The translations under genes and the position numbers were made by a program. Positions 10,801-21,933 of a stretch of 64,000 nt of DNA are shown here, in pieces; within the stretch, counting starts at the first letter, position 1; each line of letters begins with the position of its first letter. Below the pieces are notes generated by a model. The model was not told the DNA's origin, made no database searches, and was given only the letters and a program-made list of their open reading frames with translations. Source of the stretch: Panicum virgatum (lineage: Eukaryota > Streptophyta > Magnoliopsida > Poales > Poaceae); contig NC_053138.1 in NCBI RefSeq assembly GCF_016808335.1, positions 58,062,951-58,126,950 on the forward strand, in the 5' to 3' direction.

Positions 10801-11891
10801 TTATAGGAATTAAATATCTACTACATACTGCAACTATAAGGCTCACAGGCGGAGTTGTGGTACTTGTGATACTCCATCTGTTTAGTGAAAATAGATAAGG
10901 CCGCAGTGTGTGGTAGTGGTAGTTAAGCGTTTGAACGTACTAACCACATGCCGAGAAATATGGTAATCGGTAAGCTTAAGTACCTGATCAGCCCGGCGAG
11001 TGGACTTCTCCCTCACCCTCTTTGAACTGGGTTCACATGCAGCCATATGCGGGTACAAGAAGGCGCACGCCGGGCGTGGATTCTTGTAGTCGATGTGGGT
11101 GACCCTGATCCTCAACCCGGAAAGAAAGGGGAAAAGTCGTGTGGGTGACTTGGTTCCCATACGTGTGTGTTAGGTCTGCCTGGCCAGGTTAACAAATTCG
11201 ATTCGAATTGTCCGCTTCTCACGGTTTGGGACTGCTTAACCCTTTTGCCACATAGAGTAAGAAGTGGAAGAAGATGATGATGATGAATATGGTTGGTTGG
11301 ATGAAGAAAGATAATTGTTTCCACCATGTATGTTATTGGATAGATGATCACCTAGAATGGTTAATTGAACTAGAACCTGAAAGCTAAAATATGAAATTAA
11401 GGATCTACTCTTTATTGCTTTTCGGCAAACAAACCCCTCAAGACAAAAGTCTTGCATGTCTAGGTAAAGGGCCAAGTATACCCTTAGTCGGGTAAGTCTT
11501 GCTGAGTATTAGTATACTCAGCCTTGTTTGTGGCTTTGTTTTTCAGGTGCTATATCTGCGGCTCCGGTTAACGTCATGTACGGGCTTCATCATGACGTCT
11601 GGTTTCGACGTTAGACTATCGTTCGTTTTCCGTCACTCTTGAACTCTGTTGTCTTTTTATAAATTCAAACTTGGTTTGTAATAATAATTCAATGTCATAC
11701 TCTGTGCTGTAAAATTTGTGGAATATTGCATTCTCTGGACTGCTTTGTCGATCCTGTTTCAAGTGGTTTAATCGGGATTTTACACGACAGCACTGCCGGA
11801 TTACTCCATTTTAAGTGCGTGTTAACCCTGATTGTCGTTTTGATGATGATTAGCGTACTTACGCTGGATTAATTTAGGCGGGGCTGCCACA
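7831..11891 (+). mobile_element. Solo LTR (4061 bp) of a Tekay/Del-type chromovirus, nested in the Mutator-like element
   Basis: The segment begins TGTGACATCCCGG and ends GGGCTGCCACA. It is flanked by near-matching pentamers GGCGT (7826-7830) and GGCAT (11892-11896). It has no internal region and no second LTR. It shares blocks in the same order with the LTRs at 50966 and 61514 (opposite orientation): a GC-rich island near the start (8520-9360), a segment with TCACTCGCGAG, GACATGC-type sequence before GGTAAG, and the near-palindrome CTGAGTATTAGTATACTCAG (11502-11521). It belongs to the same or a closely related family but is strongly diverged, hence an old insertion reduced by LTR recombination. 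Confidence 0.75.
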
Positions 11892-12414
11892 GGCATGGGG
11901 AGAGAGAAAGAGACAGAATGGGAGGGAGGGGGTGAAGGTAGAAGATAGCAACTTTGGAGGGTTTTTTGCATATATTTATGTCACGTGGCGCCATCTCAAG
12001 AGGTATGGACCTAAGTGGCACAACTTAACAAGTTCAGGGAGCCAGATTTTGATTTTATAAATTTGTGGACCTAAGTGGCACCTCAGGACAAGTTTGAGGA
12101 CCACTGATGTAATAACTCAAGAAAATAAGTAGGTTAGATGTAATCCAGTGACTACTTATGTCTTTGACGATGTGGTTTAATGACATATAGATTCCTTTGT
12201 TGTCAAGATTAAGGAAGATCGAACGGGCCGAGTATATATATTATTCCAAATCTAATCAATGTTTCTGCATTTTTTAAAAAAAAGAAGAAGAAGCATGAGA
12301 TGATATGGCTATTCGATGATTTAACCGGCGCTATTATTTTAATGGTAGACGACGTGCCCGTCAATAGTGAGGCGACAGTGGTGACCCCGTCAATATCGTG
12401 AATCTGCCAGTTTA

Positions 12415-12760
12415 GGTGGTGTTTGGTTGTCAAAAGTCTCTAGACTAATTTTAGTCTCTGGACTAAAAACTTTAGTCCCCTACCTGTTTGGTTGCATGGA
12501 GTAAAGGAGACTATAGGTCATTAAATGAGAGCAGAAAGTATCATATTACTTCTAATCTATATGCATCCAAGAGGTGGGGACCAGGGATATGTAGTGGAAT
12601 AATAGTCCCCATGTAGGCTTTTAGTCTCAAAAACTCCTTAAGAGGGACTTCTGATTCTTTAACCCAACTACCAGTTTAGCCCCAAAAATCCCTCATATTT
12701 GATTCTTTTGCCCCATAAGTCACATGAACTTTTGCATAAGTCCCATAACCAAACACCCCC
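12415..12760. mobile_element. Tourist-like (PIF/Harbinger) MITE
   Basis: The ends GGTGGTGTTTGGTT and AACCAAACACCCCC form inverted repeats, flanked by the TTA duplication (12412-12414 and 12761-12763). The right copy of the local tandem duplication has the uninterrupted site at about 13831-13838. The element is 346 bases long with no coding capacity. Confidence 0.9.
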
Positions 12761-13029
12761 TTAGTCTCTTGAAGATGCTAATAGGAGTAGGATTGCTTAT
12801 ATATAGGTGTATTTGTAGAGATAAGTGTTCATGCATTTGTAAGAATCTGCACTTGTACCGTGTTTTGAAAAAAAAAATATGGCGGCCGCACAGGTCCTAC
12901 ACGTTTAAAGGGACGGAGTAATGTAACGCAGGATTGCAGTGCAGGAGAACTATTTATGAGAGCTAGGTAGAGGAGGATTGCAACGATGACACCAGTCGTC
13001 TGCACCAATCTTATCATCATCAGCGATCA

Positions 13030-13055
13030 TCTTGGCTTTCTTTCTTTCTTTCTTG
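13030..13055. repeat. CTTT microsatellite (also at 14098-14121)
   Basis: A short CTTT array is present in both copies of the local tandem duplication with slightly different unit numbers. Confidence 0.8.
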
Positions 13056-13435
13056 CGGGACAAAATTAAAGGTAGGTGCCTGATGTATCTGAGACCCCCT
13101 TTTAAATCTCCTTTTGCTGATATGACTCCGCACGAGAGAACATGGAAGCTCTACATCACTAGAAGTATCTCTTTGTAACTTAAAAGTTAGCCCTGCGTGA
13201 CATAATTAGCAAGCTTGAGGATCTGATTATGTATTTTGAAAGTTTGAAAACTTAGATGACATTATGAGGACTAGCGGCGTATTTAACTCGAAAAAAGAGT
13301 GTGCACAAAGGAAATAAGTAGGTTAGATGTAATCCAGTGACTTATTATTTCTTGGACGACGTGGTTTAATGACATATAGCTTCCTTTAATTTGTTGTCAA
13401 GATTAAGGAAGATCGAACGTGCCCGAGTATATATA

Positions 13436-13663
13436 TCTATATCTATACTTATTGCTAAAGCGAGTAAGGTTTCCACTCAAATTTTTGATTTGGTATATGT
13501 TATTGACAGATGGGCTTTAGTTCATCCAGTACGCGATTCGGACCAACCCCCTCCGTTTACGACTCGATCACGTAGATCCCTACAAATTAACAAATAGGCA
13601 TCAATACGTATCTGATACTTATACCAACTTTGTCCATAGTAACGCACGGGCATAATTATCTAG
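13436..13663 (+). mobile_element. Small non-autonomous Helitron, 228 bp
   Basis: The element starts with TC (TCTATATCTATAC) and ends with CTAG, preceded by the typical grass tail AACGCACGGGCATAATTAT. It lies between host A and T. The left duplicated copy at 12232-12247 reads straight through the A-T join with nothing inserted, which fixes both ends to the base. There is no target duplication, as expected for Helitrons. Confidence 0.9.
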
Positions 13664-14545
13664 TTATTCCAAATCTAAATCAATGGTGCTGCATTTTTTT
13701 AAAAAAAAAAGAAACATGAGATGATATGGCTATTCGATGATTTAACCAGCGCTTATTTTACTGGTAGACGACGTGACCGTCAATAGCGAGGCGACAGTGA
13801 TGACCTCGTCAATATCAAGAATCTGTTAGATTAGTCTCTCGAAGGTGCTAATAGCGGTAGGATTGCATATATAAGTGTATTCGTAGACATGAGTGTGCAT
13901 GCGTTTGTAAGAATCTGCTTTTGTACCGTGTTTTGGGGGAAAAAATGGCGGCCGCACAGGTCCTACACGTTTAAAGGGACGGAGTAATGTAAGCAGGATT
14001 GCAGTGCAGGAGAACTATTTATGAGAGCTAGGTAGAGGAGGATCGCAACGATGGCACCAGTCGTCAGCACGAGTCTTATCATCATCAGCGATCATCTTGG
14101 CTTTCTTTCTTTCTTTCTTTCGGGACAAAATTAAAGCTAGGTGCTTGATGTATCTGAGATCCCCTTTTAAATCTCCTTTTGCTGATATGACTCTGCACGG
14201 GAGAACAACCTTTTCTATTTTTTTACCGCTCCCTCTATGTGTTTACGTACACTGTACAGCAAACTTCCCAAAAAAAAGTTTGTGTGCAGTAACTTTCTGA
14301 AGAAATCATGATAGGAATTCAGGAATCAGGGTACTGATCGAGAGATGGTGGGTCGTTCTCGCGATAGAAATGTTTGTCCAATTTTACCCCTCGACTTCTC
14401 CCAATATCCGAGTCATACTAGTAAGTCCTTGCCTTCAGAAGGTCAATTCAAGATGAAGCGGTTAGAATTAGATGGGTTTAACTTTAAAAGCACGAGGGAG
14501 GCGCCGGTCTGGGAACTGGAAGGGCTAAACTGCAATTAACATTTT

Positions 14546-14889
14546 GGCCGTGTTTGGTTAGGGGTGAAAAAGTTTTCATAAAAAATTTTCGCTCATTTGA
14601 CTATTAATTAGAGGTATTAAATGAAGTTTAATTACAAAACAACCTTTACAAGTATGGTACTGTAGCATGTGTTGTAACTAATAAGATTTTTGACTGCATG
14701 ATTAGAGAATGATTAGGTGTGATTACTGTAGCATCATTGTAACCAATCATGGTGGAACTTGACTTGTTAGATTTGTCTCGAAAAGTTACACACATCCGTA
14801 AAAAAGTTTCGTAAATAAACTTCATTTAGTACTCTATGCATGCATTTGTTTTTTAAAAAAAACAATTCACCTTGGGAACCAAACATGGC
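14546..14889. mobile_element. MITE with GGCCGTGTTTGGTT-type ends
   Basis: The left end GGCCGTGTTTGGTT and right end GAACCAAACATGGC are inverted repeats. The interior has the CTGTAGCATCA and ATTTGTCTCGAAAAGTTACA signatures common to abundant grass MITEs. No coding sequence. Confidence 0.8.
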
Positions 14890-14939
14890 TAAGTTCCTAG
14901 TTACGCGAGCCCAATCATGCTCCTGCAGTCCTGCTCGCA

Positions 14940-15271
14940 GGCCTTGTTTGGTTTGTGTTCAGATTCTAGAACGGGGTTTGACCATTAATTAGGAGTGTCA
15001 AACAAAATCAGTTTATAAAATTAATCCCAGAACCCCTGCGCTAGTAATCCTGAAGAATTTGTTGAGGCTTTTGACCGTGTGATTAGAGAACATTTACTGT
15101 AGCATCACTGTAGTTAATCATCAATTAATTATAGTTATTAGATTCATCGCGAAAAGTTACACTCATTTTTAAAAAAAATTTACAAATAAATTTCATTTAA
15201 TACTCCATTCATATAAAATTCTTTTCTCGAAAATTGTGTTCTCGAGTTACTGGAACCAACCAAACAAGGCC
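14940..15271. mobile_element. MITE of the same type, second copy
   Basis: The ends GGCCTTGTTTGGTT and AACCAAACAAGGCC are perfectly inverted, with GCA on both flanks. The interior again carries CTGTAGCATCACTGTAG and TTCATCGCGAAAAGTTACA-like sequence. Confidence 0.85.
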
Positions 15272-16969
15272 GCAGTCTCGCGCGGCGCTGAGAAATTCGC
15301 AGGCCCGGCCGGCAGCGGCAGCCGGCAGGGCATGAATCGATTGCTCGCCCGGACAGTCAAATTAAATCTGGTCTGACCGGTCCGATCCGATCCGGCCCGG
15401 GCACTAATACAGAGGTCGCAGGCCGCAGGCTCTGATCGAGCTCGTCGTCGCCTGCCTCGCTTCATACAGAGGTGCTCCGTACTGTAGAAAAGATTTGCCA
15501 CAGAGAAGCGGTAGATAATACTCCCTCCTTAAAAAAATAATATTCATGATATAAAATAAGTTCTATTAGATTAGTTATAAAATATAATTTTATAATAAAT
15601 TATTAAATTATTTGAAAATGTAAGCGTTAATAGTATTTATTACAATTTTTTGTCCAAGTTAAACTAGTTTGAGCGGCACAGATTCCTTAATTATATTCTT
15701 TTATAGACGTAGACCCTGTTTGGTTCGAAATAAGCCTTTTACCTCCAAACACCAGAGTTTATTGGAGGGGTTTATTTTAAGCACTCCACCCATAAACCCA
15801 TAAGCACCACGAGGGTGTGCTTATTTGCTGGTGGGATCCACCAGGTAATCTCATTCACCCCTTTTCTAATGTATTTATTGTAGTTATTAATTTGTGCTCC
15901 AAACACTTCTGAAGTTTATTTTAAGGTGATCATCGCAGGGTGCTTATTGGTTTAAAATAAACTCCTACTTCCCTAACGGTCTCGTAGACGGTAAACCAGC
16001 TTCGCATTCAATGTGCCGCGCGCGACTGTTATTATTTTTTCACCCACCGGTGCCTTGATGCAAGTTACTGTGGTGTTACAGACTAGCGCACTGTTCAGGT
16101 CAAGCTGACTAGAGCAGATGCGCTATTCAAGCCGGTGCCAAAAAAAAATGTTGGAGGAAACTGAATTGATGTGTATGTGTACGTGCACCTAGGCCAGATT
16201 TGAAGACGGTGTAAAAGAGAGAGAAATTGGCCATTTGAAAGACGAAAGGGTGGTAAAAGAGAGAGATAAAAATTGCCCTTCTTCCACCTTGATTCATTAT
16301 CAAAACTTTGAACACTTCATTTTGGAATTTAAAAAGGCAATCGAACTAGTATATATGCAAACCCAACCAGGTGGCGTCCACCTGCAGGCCTCCATTTGGA
16401 CCCCTTTTATGACGCTCAAAACGAGTTTGTTCTACTAGATCCATTTGTAAGCCAACAATAACATACCGTGCAGATCGATCGATGACACCCACACAAATTC
16501 TATACGAAAAAAAAAGGTTGCCATGCACGGATCGGGCCCAACACGCCACTAATGCAAGATTGTGTGTAGGACGCTTGTTTGCCCGTTCAAATCATTTCGT
16601 CTCTATTTGGCACGTCGATGGTTCACACTTTTGCACACGGCTTTTTGTGGTGCACGCGTGAACCAATCATTCCGTTGGTTTGCGAGGATATAGGAATAGT
16701 GTGCTCGTGTTCCCAAAAAAAAAAGGAATAGTGTGCTCATGCTAGCCGTCCTTTTCATTTATCAAAAAAAAAAAGAGAAGCAGCTCATCAGCCGTGAAAT
16801 GTGCTCGGCATGTTCCACGAGGATATAAAGTTTGCACAACAAACAAACACGGTACATTTGTGCATCTCTACTGTACCATGCAGCATGCCCTCGTATGTAT
16901 GGTTTTTTGAGTTACTGTCACATCGAATATTCGGATGTCAATTCGAATATTTAGATGCCAGCTTAATAT
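15272..16969. other. Intergenic, no gene seen
   Basis: No supported gene. A CCCTGTTTGGTTCGAAATAAG end at about 15714, with TTTATTTTAAG and AAAATAAACTCC sequence to about 15990, suggests a further decayed MITE whose right end is unclear. Confidence 0.4.
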
Positions 16970-17225
16970 AAAACAAACTACATAGGTTGCAATTAGGGCT
17001 CTGACAAATCTATTAAATGTAATTAATGCACGATTAGTGAATGGTTACTGTAGCAATTAGTGGTCGAATTGTAGATTAATTAGGCTTAATATATTCGTCT
17101 CTTGATTAAATCACGACTTATAAAATTAGTTTTGTAATAAGTCTATGTTTAGTACTCCTAATTGATGTGTAAATATGCGATGTGACAAGACTTATTATTT
17201 AAACGGAAAAACCCAAACGAGCCCT
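16970..17225. mobile_element. MITE remnant
   Basis: The stretch contains the family signatures GGTTACTGTAGCAATTAG, TTAATTAGGCTTAATA, TTCGTCTCTTGATTAAATC and ATGTTTAGTACTCC. The right end AAACCCAAACGAGCCC resembles a terminal repeat; the left end is not clear. Confidence 0.6.
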
Positions 17226-20000
17226 GAAGGCTCTCCCATTCTCCCTACTGATGATGGACCATCCAGTCATCTACACGGGGTAAAAAAAAATCAAATTTTT
17301 CACACGATACCGTAAATATTCTTAACCCATGACGCGCTGTCGTCCGACCCATCACCCATGTGTCATAGCTTGAAACATGGATCAATTTTATACACGAGAA
17401 ATAATCTTAACCCTTTTCTCCAAAAAATAATCTTTTTTCTCCAATTACACAATTAATTAATAGAAATGTTGAAGAGAAAATGTAGGACTCTCCCTTGATA
17501 GAATGATAGATCACCCGGAGGGCAGGCTCGTAAAACTTTGTTTCCGTTCAGCGCTGCATGCATGGTCGCATGGACTGTAGTAACTCTGTAGGCAACTTAT
17601 TGGTCAGACTGGCCCACTGGTTCGTGCGCATCTTTGAGACCTTGACCGCTTGGACCACGTCGGACGGTCGCCGTGGCACACGACCAATCAACGGCTCAGG
17701 TGCCCGGTCTTGAACCTCCAAACAAGATAATAAAATTTTGGCAGAAAACGCCTCCAATTTTTGAGATACTAGTATTTGATTTAAAAAATTGTGAAAAAAT
17801 ATTCTTTTTTCCTTCAAAAAAGATTCTTTTAATTCAAATCCATGATAGTATAGTTTCTGAATTTTGAGAAAAGCGTTTCAGTAGTATTTTTTTCCCCTTC
17901 GGTGAACCGCGAACTGTGTTTCGTTTCGCCACGCTTTTTTTTTACCACCGTAAATTTCCTCATGCACCCGAGCCTCTGCGCGCGGAGCCTACGCGCTAGC
18001 GAGATGGTCGGTGAATAGCAATATTCCTGACGCTGTCTCCTACTGATATGACGCCACCAGAACATGTACCGCCCGCTTGTACTCAAATAAAATTCGATGA
18101 CTTCTAGTACTTTTGTTCTGCACTGCCGTAGCAACTGACCCAGGTGTCACTTAAAAATCTGCTGCCTCTCTTTCGATTATTGAAAGCTTAGTATAGTTTA
18201 TGGATCGTTATTAAAAGCTGGCCAGGGTTACTAAAAGATGGCCGGTAAAAAGTCAGTAGTTGTTTGGATCCCTTCAACTAAAAAAATGGTTGAGTTGTTA
18301 CTTTTGAGTGTTTAGTGTACCTTTTTACATGCATTATCTGAAATAGATGGCTCCTCCAGCTTAGAGCTAACATATCCGGTGTTACCACCTTTTAGATGTT
18401 ATCGTATTACCAAATATGATTACACTTAAATCTGTGCATACAAAATTTATTCAAAAATAAAATTTATTTAAGTTTTAAATGTTTGCGTACTCTATTCATT
18501 TATATTTTTGGAGGAATTTTTTTCTATGAATTCTTGATGCACCTATGTAGATGCTATTAAATTTGATAACACGGTAACATCTAAATTGGTGGTAACATTA
18601 GATATGTTCTCGGTTGCTAAAACAAGCTCTAGATGGTCCAAACGGTCTAATTTATAGCCTGCTTAACCATCCAACTTACTATGAAATGCTATCCTGTTTA
18701 GATCAGCCAGAGCTTGTAAAAATAATTTATCTTTTTTTTTGAAAAAAAAATCTCAGCTGACATAAACACGACCTTAATATTCATGTGCCACGAATCCTGA
18801 TACTCTTGTGACGCCTAAAGTTTTTTTTTTTTTTGAAAGGCTGAAGGCAGTGTTACCCTGCGGGGCATGGCAGGGTGGGTGACATCATGCATCTTCTTGC
18901 AGCTCGATCCGGGACGCAGGCAGGGCGACACAGCGACATCATGGGCATGCGGTACTAGGCTGGTGCATAGAGAAGGGGGAGCAACATTTTTGGTGCTCCG
19001 CGCCCTATCGGATTCAGCAACGTTTTGTCACCAGTCATCATGCCCGGCTCTGGATCGGAGCGTGCATCTATTATTCCAGCCCAGCGGCATCTTCTCTCGG
19101 GCACCGCAGATTAATATAGATAATCTCGAGGATCGCTCTGCATAATTACTTGGCGCCAGCCAAAGGAACCCAACCAATGCAAACAACAGAAACAGCACAA
19201 CTTTTTTTTTGTCTGCTTCCCTGTTTCCCTTTTGAATCTAGGAGCACTTGGAATTTGCGTGGATTTCATACAATTTGTGCTCTCTTTGTTTTAGAAAATG
19301 TTTATTCGATGAGATACGTAATTCCATTTGAATCCCTGCAGCTCATTATAGGCTTGATGGACATTTGCTCGTACTCCCTTCATTCAAAATTATTAGTTAT
19401 TTTTAGCTTTTCTAGATGCATAGTTTTAATTATGCATCTTAAACATATGTTATTTCTAGTTGTATAGCAATATTTATGTATCTTAAAAAAAGTTCAAAAT
19501 GACTAATAATTTAGAACAGATGAAGTAGCTTTTATAAGTTGGGTGGTGGTTGGATTGTTGAAAACTGGACGATTTAGATCAATCAGAGTTTGTTTTAGCA
19601 GCTTTGTTTCTATTAGCTCCGGCTGATCCAAGCGGGCCCTAGTTGGATATTGATATCCCGGCTCTTCACAGCAGGATGGTATGTTCATACATGTACCTCT
19701 AGATATGCATGATGCAAGATGGTACTGAAAAAGCCTGGCTCCACCTCAACCGATGCCCATTTCCATACCAAGCCACACACATGCATCTGTTGTCTGGATT
19801 CAATTCCTAGATATAAAAGTCGCCTGCAATTTCAGAGAGTTTGCGCGGCGGTTTATATTGATTGTGGACGCCTGTTCCCAGCTCCCCCGTTCACCAAACT
19901 TTGGCCAAATTCGCAACTAACCAATTTACTGCCTGCACAAGATGAAAAACGTGCAAACCAGTGTCAGACAGGCCTACCCTGCACGCTGTGTCACACACGC
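17226..20000. other. Intergenic, no gene seen
   Basis: No reading frame here looks coding on either strand. The sequence is AT-rich with poly-T runs and scattered MITE-like phrases. Nothing further could be supported. Confidence 0.4.
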
Positions 20001-20031
20001 AAAAGGAGCTAAAAAATTATTACAGTTAAAA

Positions 20032-21933
20032 TTTATAAAAAAGCAACAGAAGCAGGAGGAGAGAGAGAGATGGAGACTAGAGAGAGAAAGGCTGCGGCCT
20101 TTGGAGCCACCTCCATCTTCCCCTGTCCCTCTCCCTCCACCATCCTCCTCTGAACCTTCTCAATCTTCCCCTCTACCACGTGGAGTATAACACGCGCAGG
20201 CACATGAACCACCACCTCGGCGACTTCCTCTCCTCCTGCGCGTGCACAGCTCCACCCCAGGCCGGCCACCTCGCCGGCGGCGGCCGCTGGCCAGGCTGCC
20301 CGCCTGCTCCCTCCGCGTAATGCCTCGTCTCTTCTCGGTTTGCGTCGGTTACCTTGTTGTCAGGGGGGGGAATATTTGTGCTTGCTAGCTGTTGTTCGCC
20401 GTCGGCGGCGACCGGCGAGTTTGTGGCCAGGGATGGGGAGTTTTTTTTGCGTTTTGGGGAGTTCTGGGTGGATGTGGATCTTTGACGGTTTTGGCAGGAA
20501 AGGAAACGGCTTTGTTGGTCTTGGCGTGTCAGTTTGGCTCGGTTTGAGATTTTTTTCCCTCTCCTTGTTTTCGATTTGTTCTGGACGAAAAGCCGGCAAC
20601 GGCTTGCTTAGCTTCTTGGTGCAGACACCTGGGTCCTGGGGCTTCACCTGTTTATAGTTGGAATTTCTTGGCATATAAATTTGTGTGTTTTCCTGGGCTC
20701 CTGCAATGCCGAACAGCTAGTTGTTTGGGCGTTCGAGGCGGAGCTTCCGCCTTTGGGATCAGGCTGGGATTGCGATGCGATTCTTTGGGTGCTTCTGCTG
20801 GTGAAGAAGCCCCTTTCGATCGATCAATCGAGGTAGTATTTGCCCGCGGAAGAAATGCCATGGTTTTCGGCAATTTGTTCCGTTTCGTCTTTGATTCAGT
20901 TAGGATTCTCTTTCTGCTGTCATCCGTGGAATTTTGGTGGGGACGTGAGTCCAAGTCTTTCGGATTCTTGTTGTGCCTATTCGTTTTCTCTTCGTTTTGA
21001 AATGATTCTTTATTTCTTTTAGGAAAAAAAAAACTCTTTCTGAGATGTTCTTGGCTAGGATGAAGACTAAGATCCAGGTCTTGTGGTAGCTTCAGTCCCG
21101 GCTATTTTAGTCTCCATTGTGGGTTTCTGTGTTCTTTGCCTCTTTAAAGCTTAAACAATTTCTGTTAGTGCCGTTAAGTCAACTTGTTGGGCTGAAGAGT
21201 TCAAGGAGCAATTAAAACTTTGCAGAATCTTTGTGTTTATATATTGTTTTTTTAATCTGCAGTGCTAGTTGTTTCTGAAGACTTTCAAAGTACTTTCGTT
21301 CTTATATTATTTTAATTTATTTAGATTCTTTTTCGTAGCTGTTTGCTGCGCAAAACAACTGTTTATGTTATGAGCTGCTTGATTTCTAATGGTCAGAAAA
21401 TGGATTTCGGTGCAGGCTGTAATAGGGAGTGAGTGGACTACGCGTCGGTGATTAGTAGGCCACCAATAATATCATCTCTTCTGGGCTTATTTGGCCCCAT
21501 TTGTCATCAGGTAGTTTGAGCTCCAAGCCTTCATATGATTTCTGGCTTCTATCTTCGCACTAAGAGAACTGTGCGTTTTTTCTTCTTCCAATGTTACGTG
21601 CTTTTTCGATTGTGCGTCTTTTTTTCATATCACTGCATGTAGTATTTTGTTAGTCCTTCAAGGCATTCATCAACTTGCGGATCCAGTGTTCTGAACAATA
21701 TTATTATTCCTACTTCAGTAATGGCCTAGTACTAGTTGTTACTATTATTAGATTACAAACGCATAAATCCATCTCTTTTTGGTTTATTTAGTTCATTTGT
21801 GAAAGCATTCCAGATAGGTGTAGCTAATCTCTCTGTGGCATTTCTGTTTTGCAGCTTCCTGAAATCTAAGTTCTGGTCAAATGCTGTGAAGAAGAAATCC
21901 TACTGTGCTGAACAAATTCAGCTTTTAACCACT
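20032..21933 (+). promoter_or_regulatory. Putative promoter and intron-containing 5' leader of the DUF1336 gene
   Basis: A TTTATAAAA TATA-like sequence at 20032-20040 is followed by a GA-rich stretch and a long pyrimidine-rich tract (20103-20175), typical of plant core promoters and leaders. The last leader intron very likely ends at TTTTGCAG (21847-21854), because coding sequence with ATG at 21934 follows without upstream ATGs in frame being needed. Other leader exon limits cannot be fixed without transcripts. Confidence 0.4.

Larger units (their letters stand above)
6310..12118. mobile_element. Mutator-like element (non-autonomous, Pack-MULE-like) with nested solo LTR
   Basis: Inverted terminal repeats of about 150 bases run inward from 6310 and from 12118; both contain CTTGTCCTGAGGTGCCACTT, then TTAGGT(T/C)CA and ATATATGCAAAAAA. 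They are flanked by the 9-base direct repeat AAGAAAATA (6301-6309 and 12119-12127). The paralogous right-hand copy at about 13311-13320 shows the uninterrupted site. Long inverted repeats with a 9-base target duplication point to a Mutator-like element. Without the nested LTR the element is about 1.75 kb and has no transposase. Its interior (6480-7830) is extremely GC-rich, as in elements that captured gene fragments. Confidence 0.85.
6127..14207. repeat. Old tandem duplication of a roughly 840-bp unit, each copy interrupted by transposons
   Basis: The left copy consists of 6127-6309 plus 12119 to about 13140; the right copy is about 13141-14207. Shared landmarks in the same order are AAGCTCTACATCAC, GTGACATAATTAG, GGTTAGATGTAATCCAGTGA, GATGATATGGCTATTCGATG, GCGGCCGCACAGGTCC and a CTTT microsatellite before GGGACAAAATTAAAG. 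Removing the inserted elements leaves about 845 and 838 bases. No coding capacity or known family was recognised in the unit. The copies differ by many substitutions, so the duplication is not recent. Confidence 0.85.
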
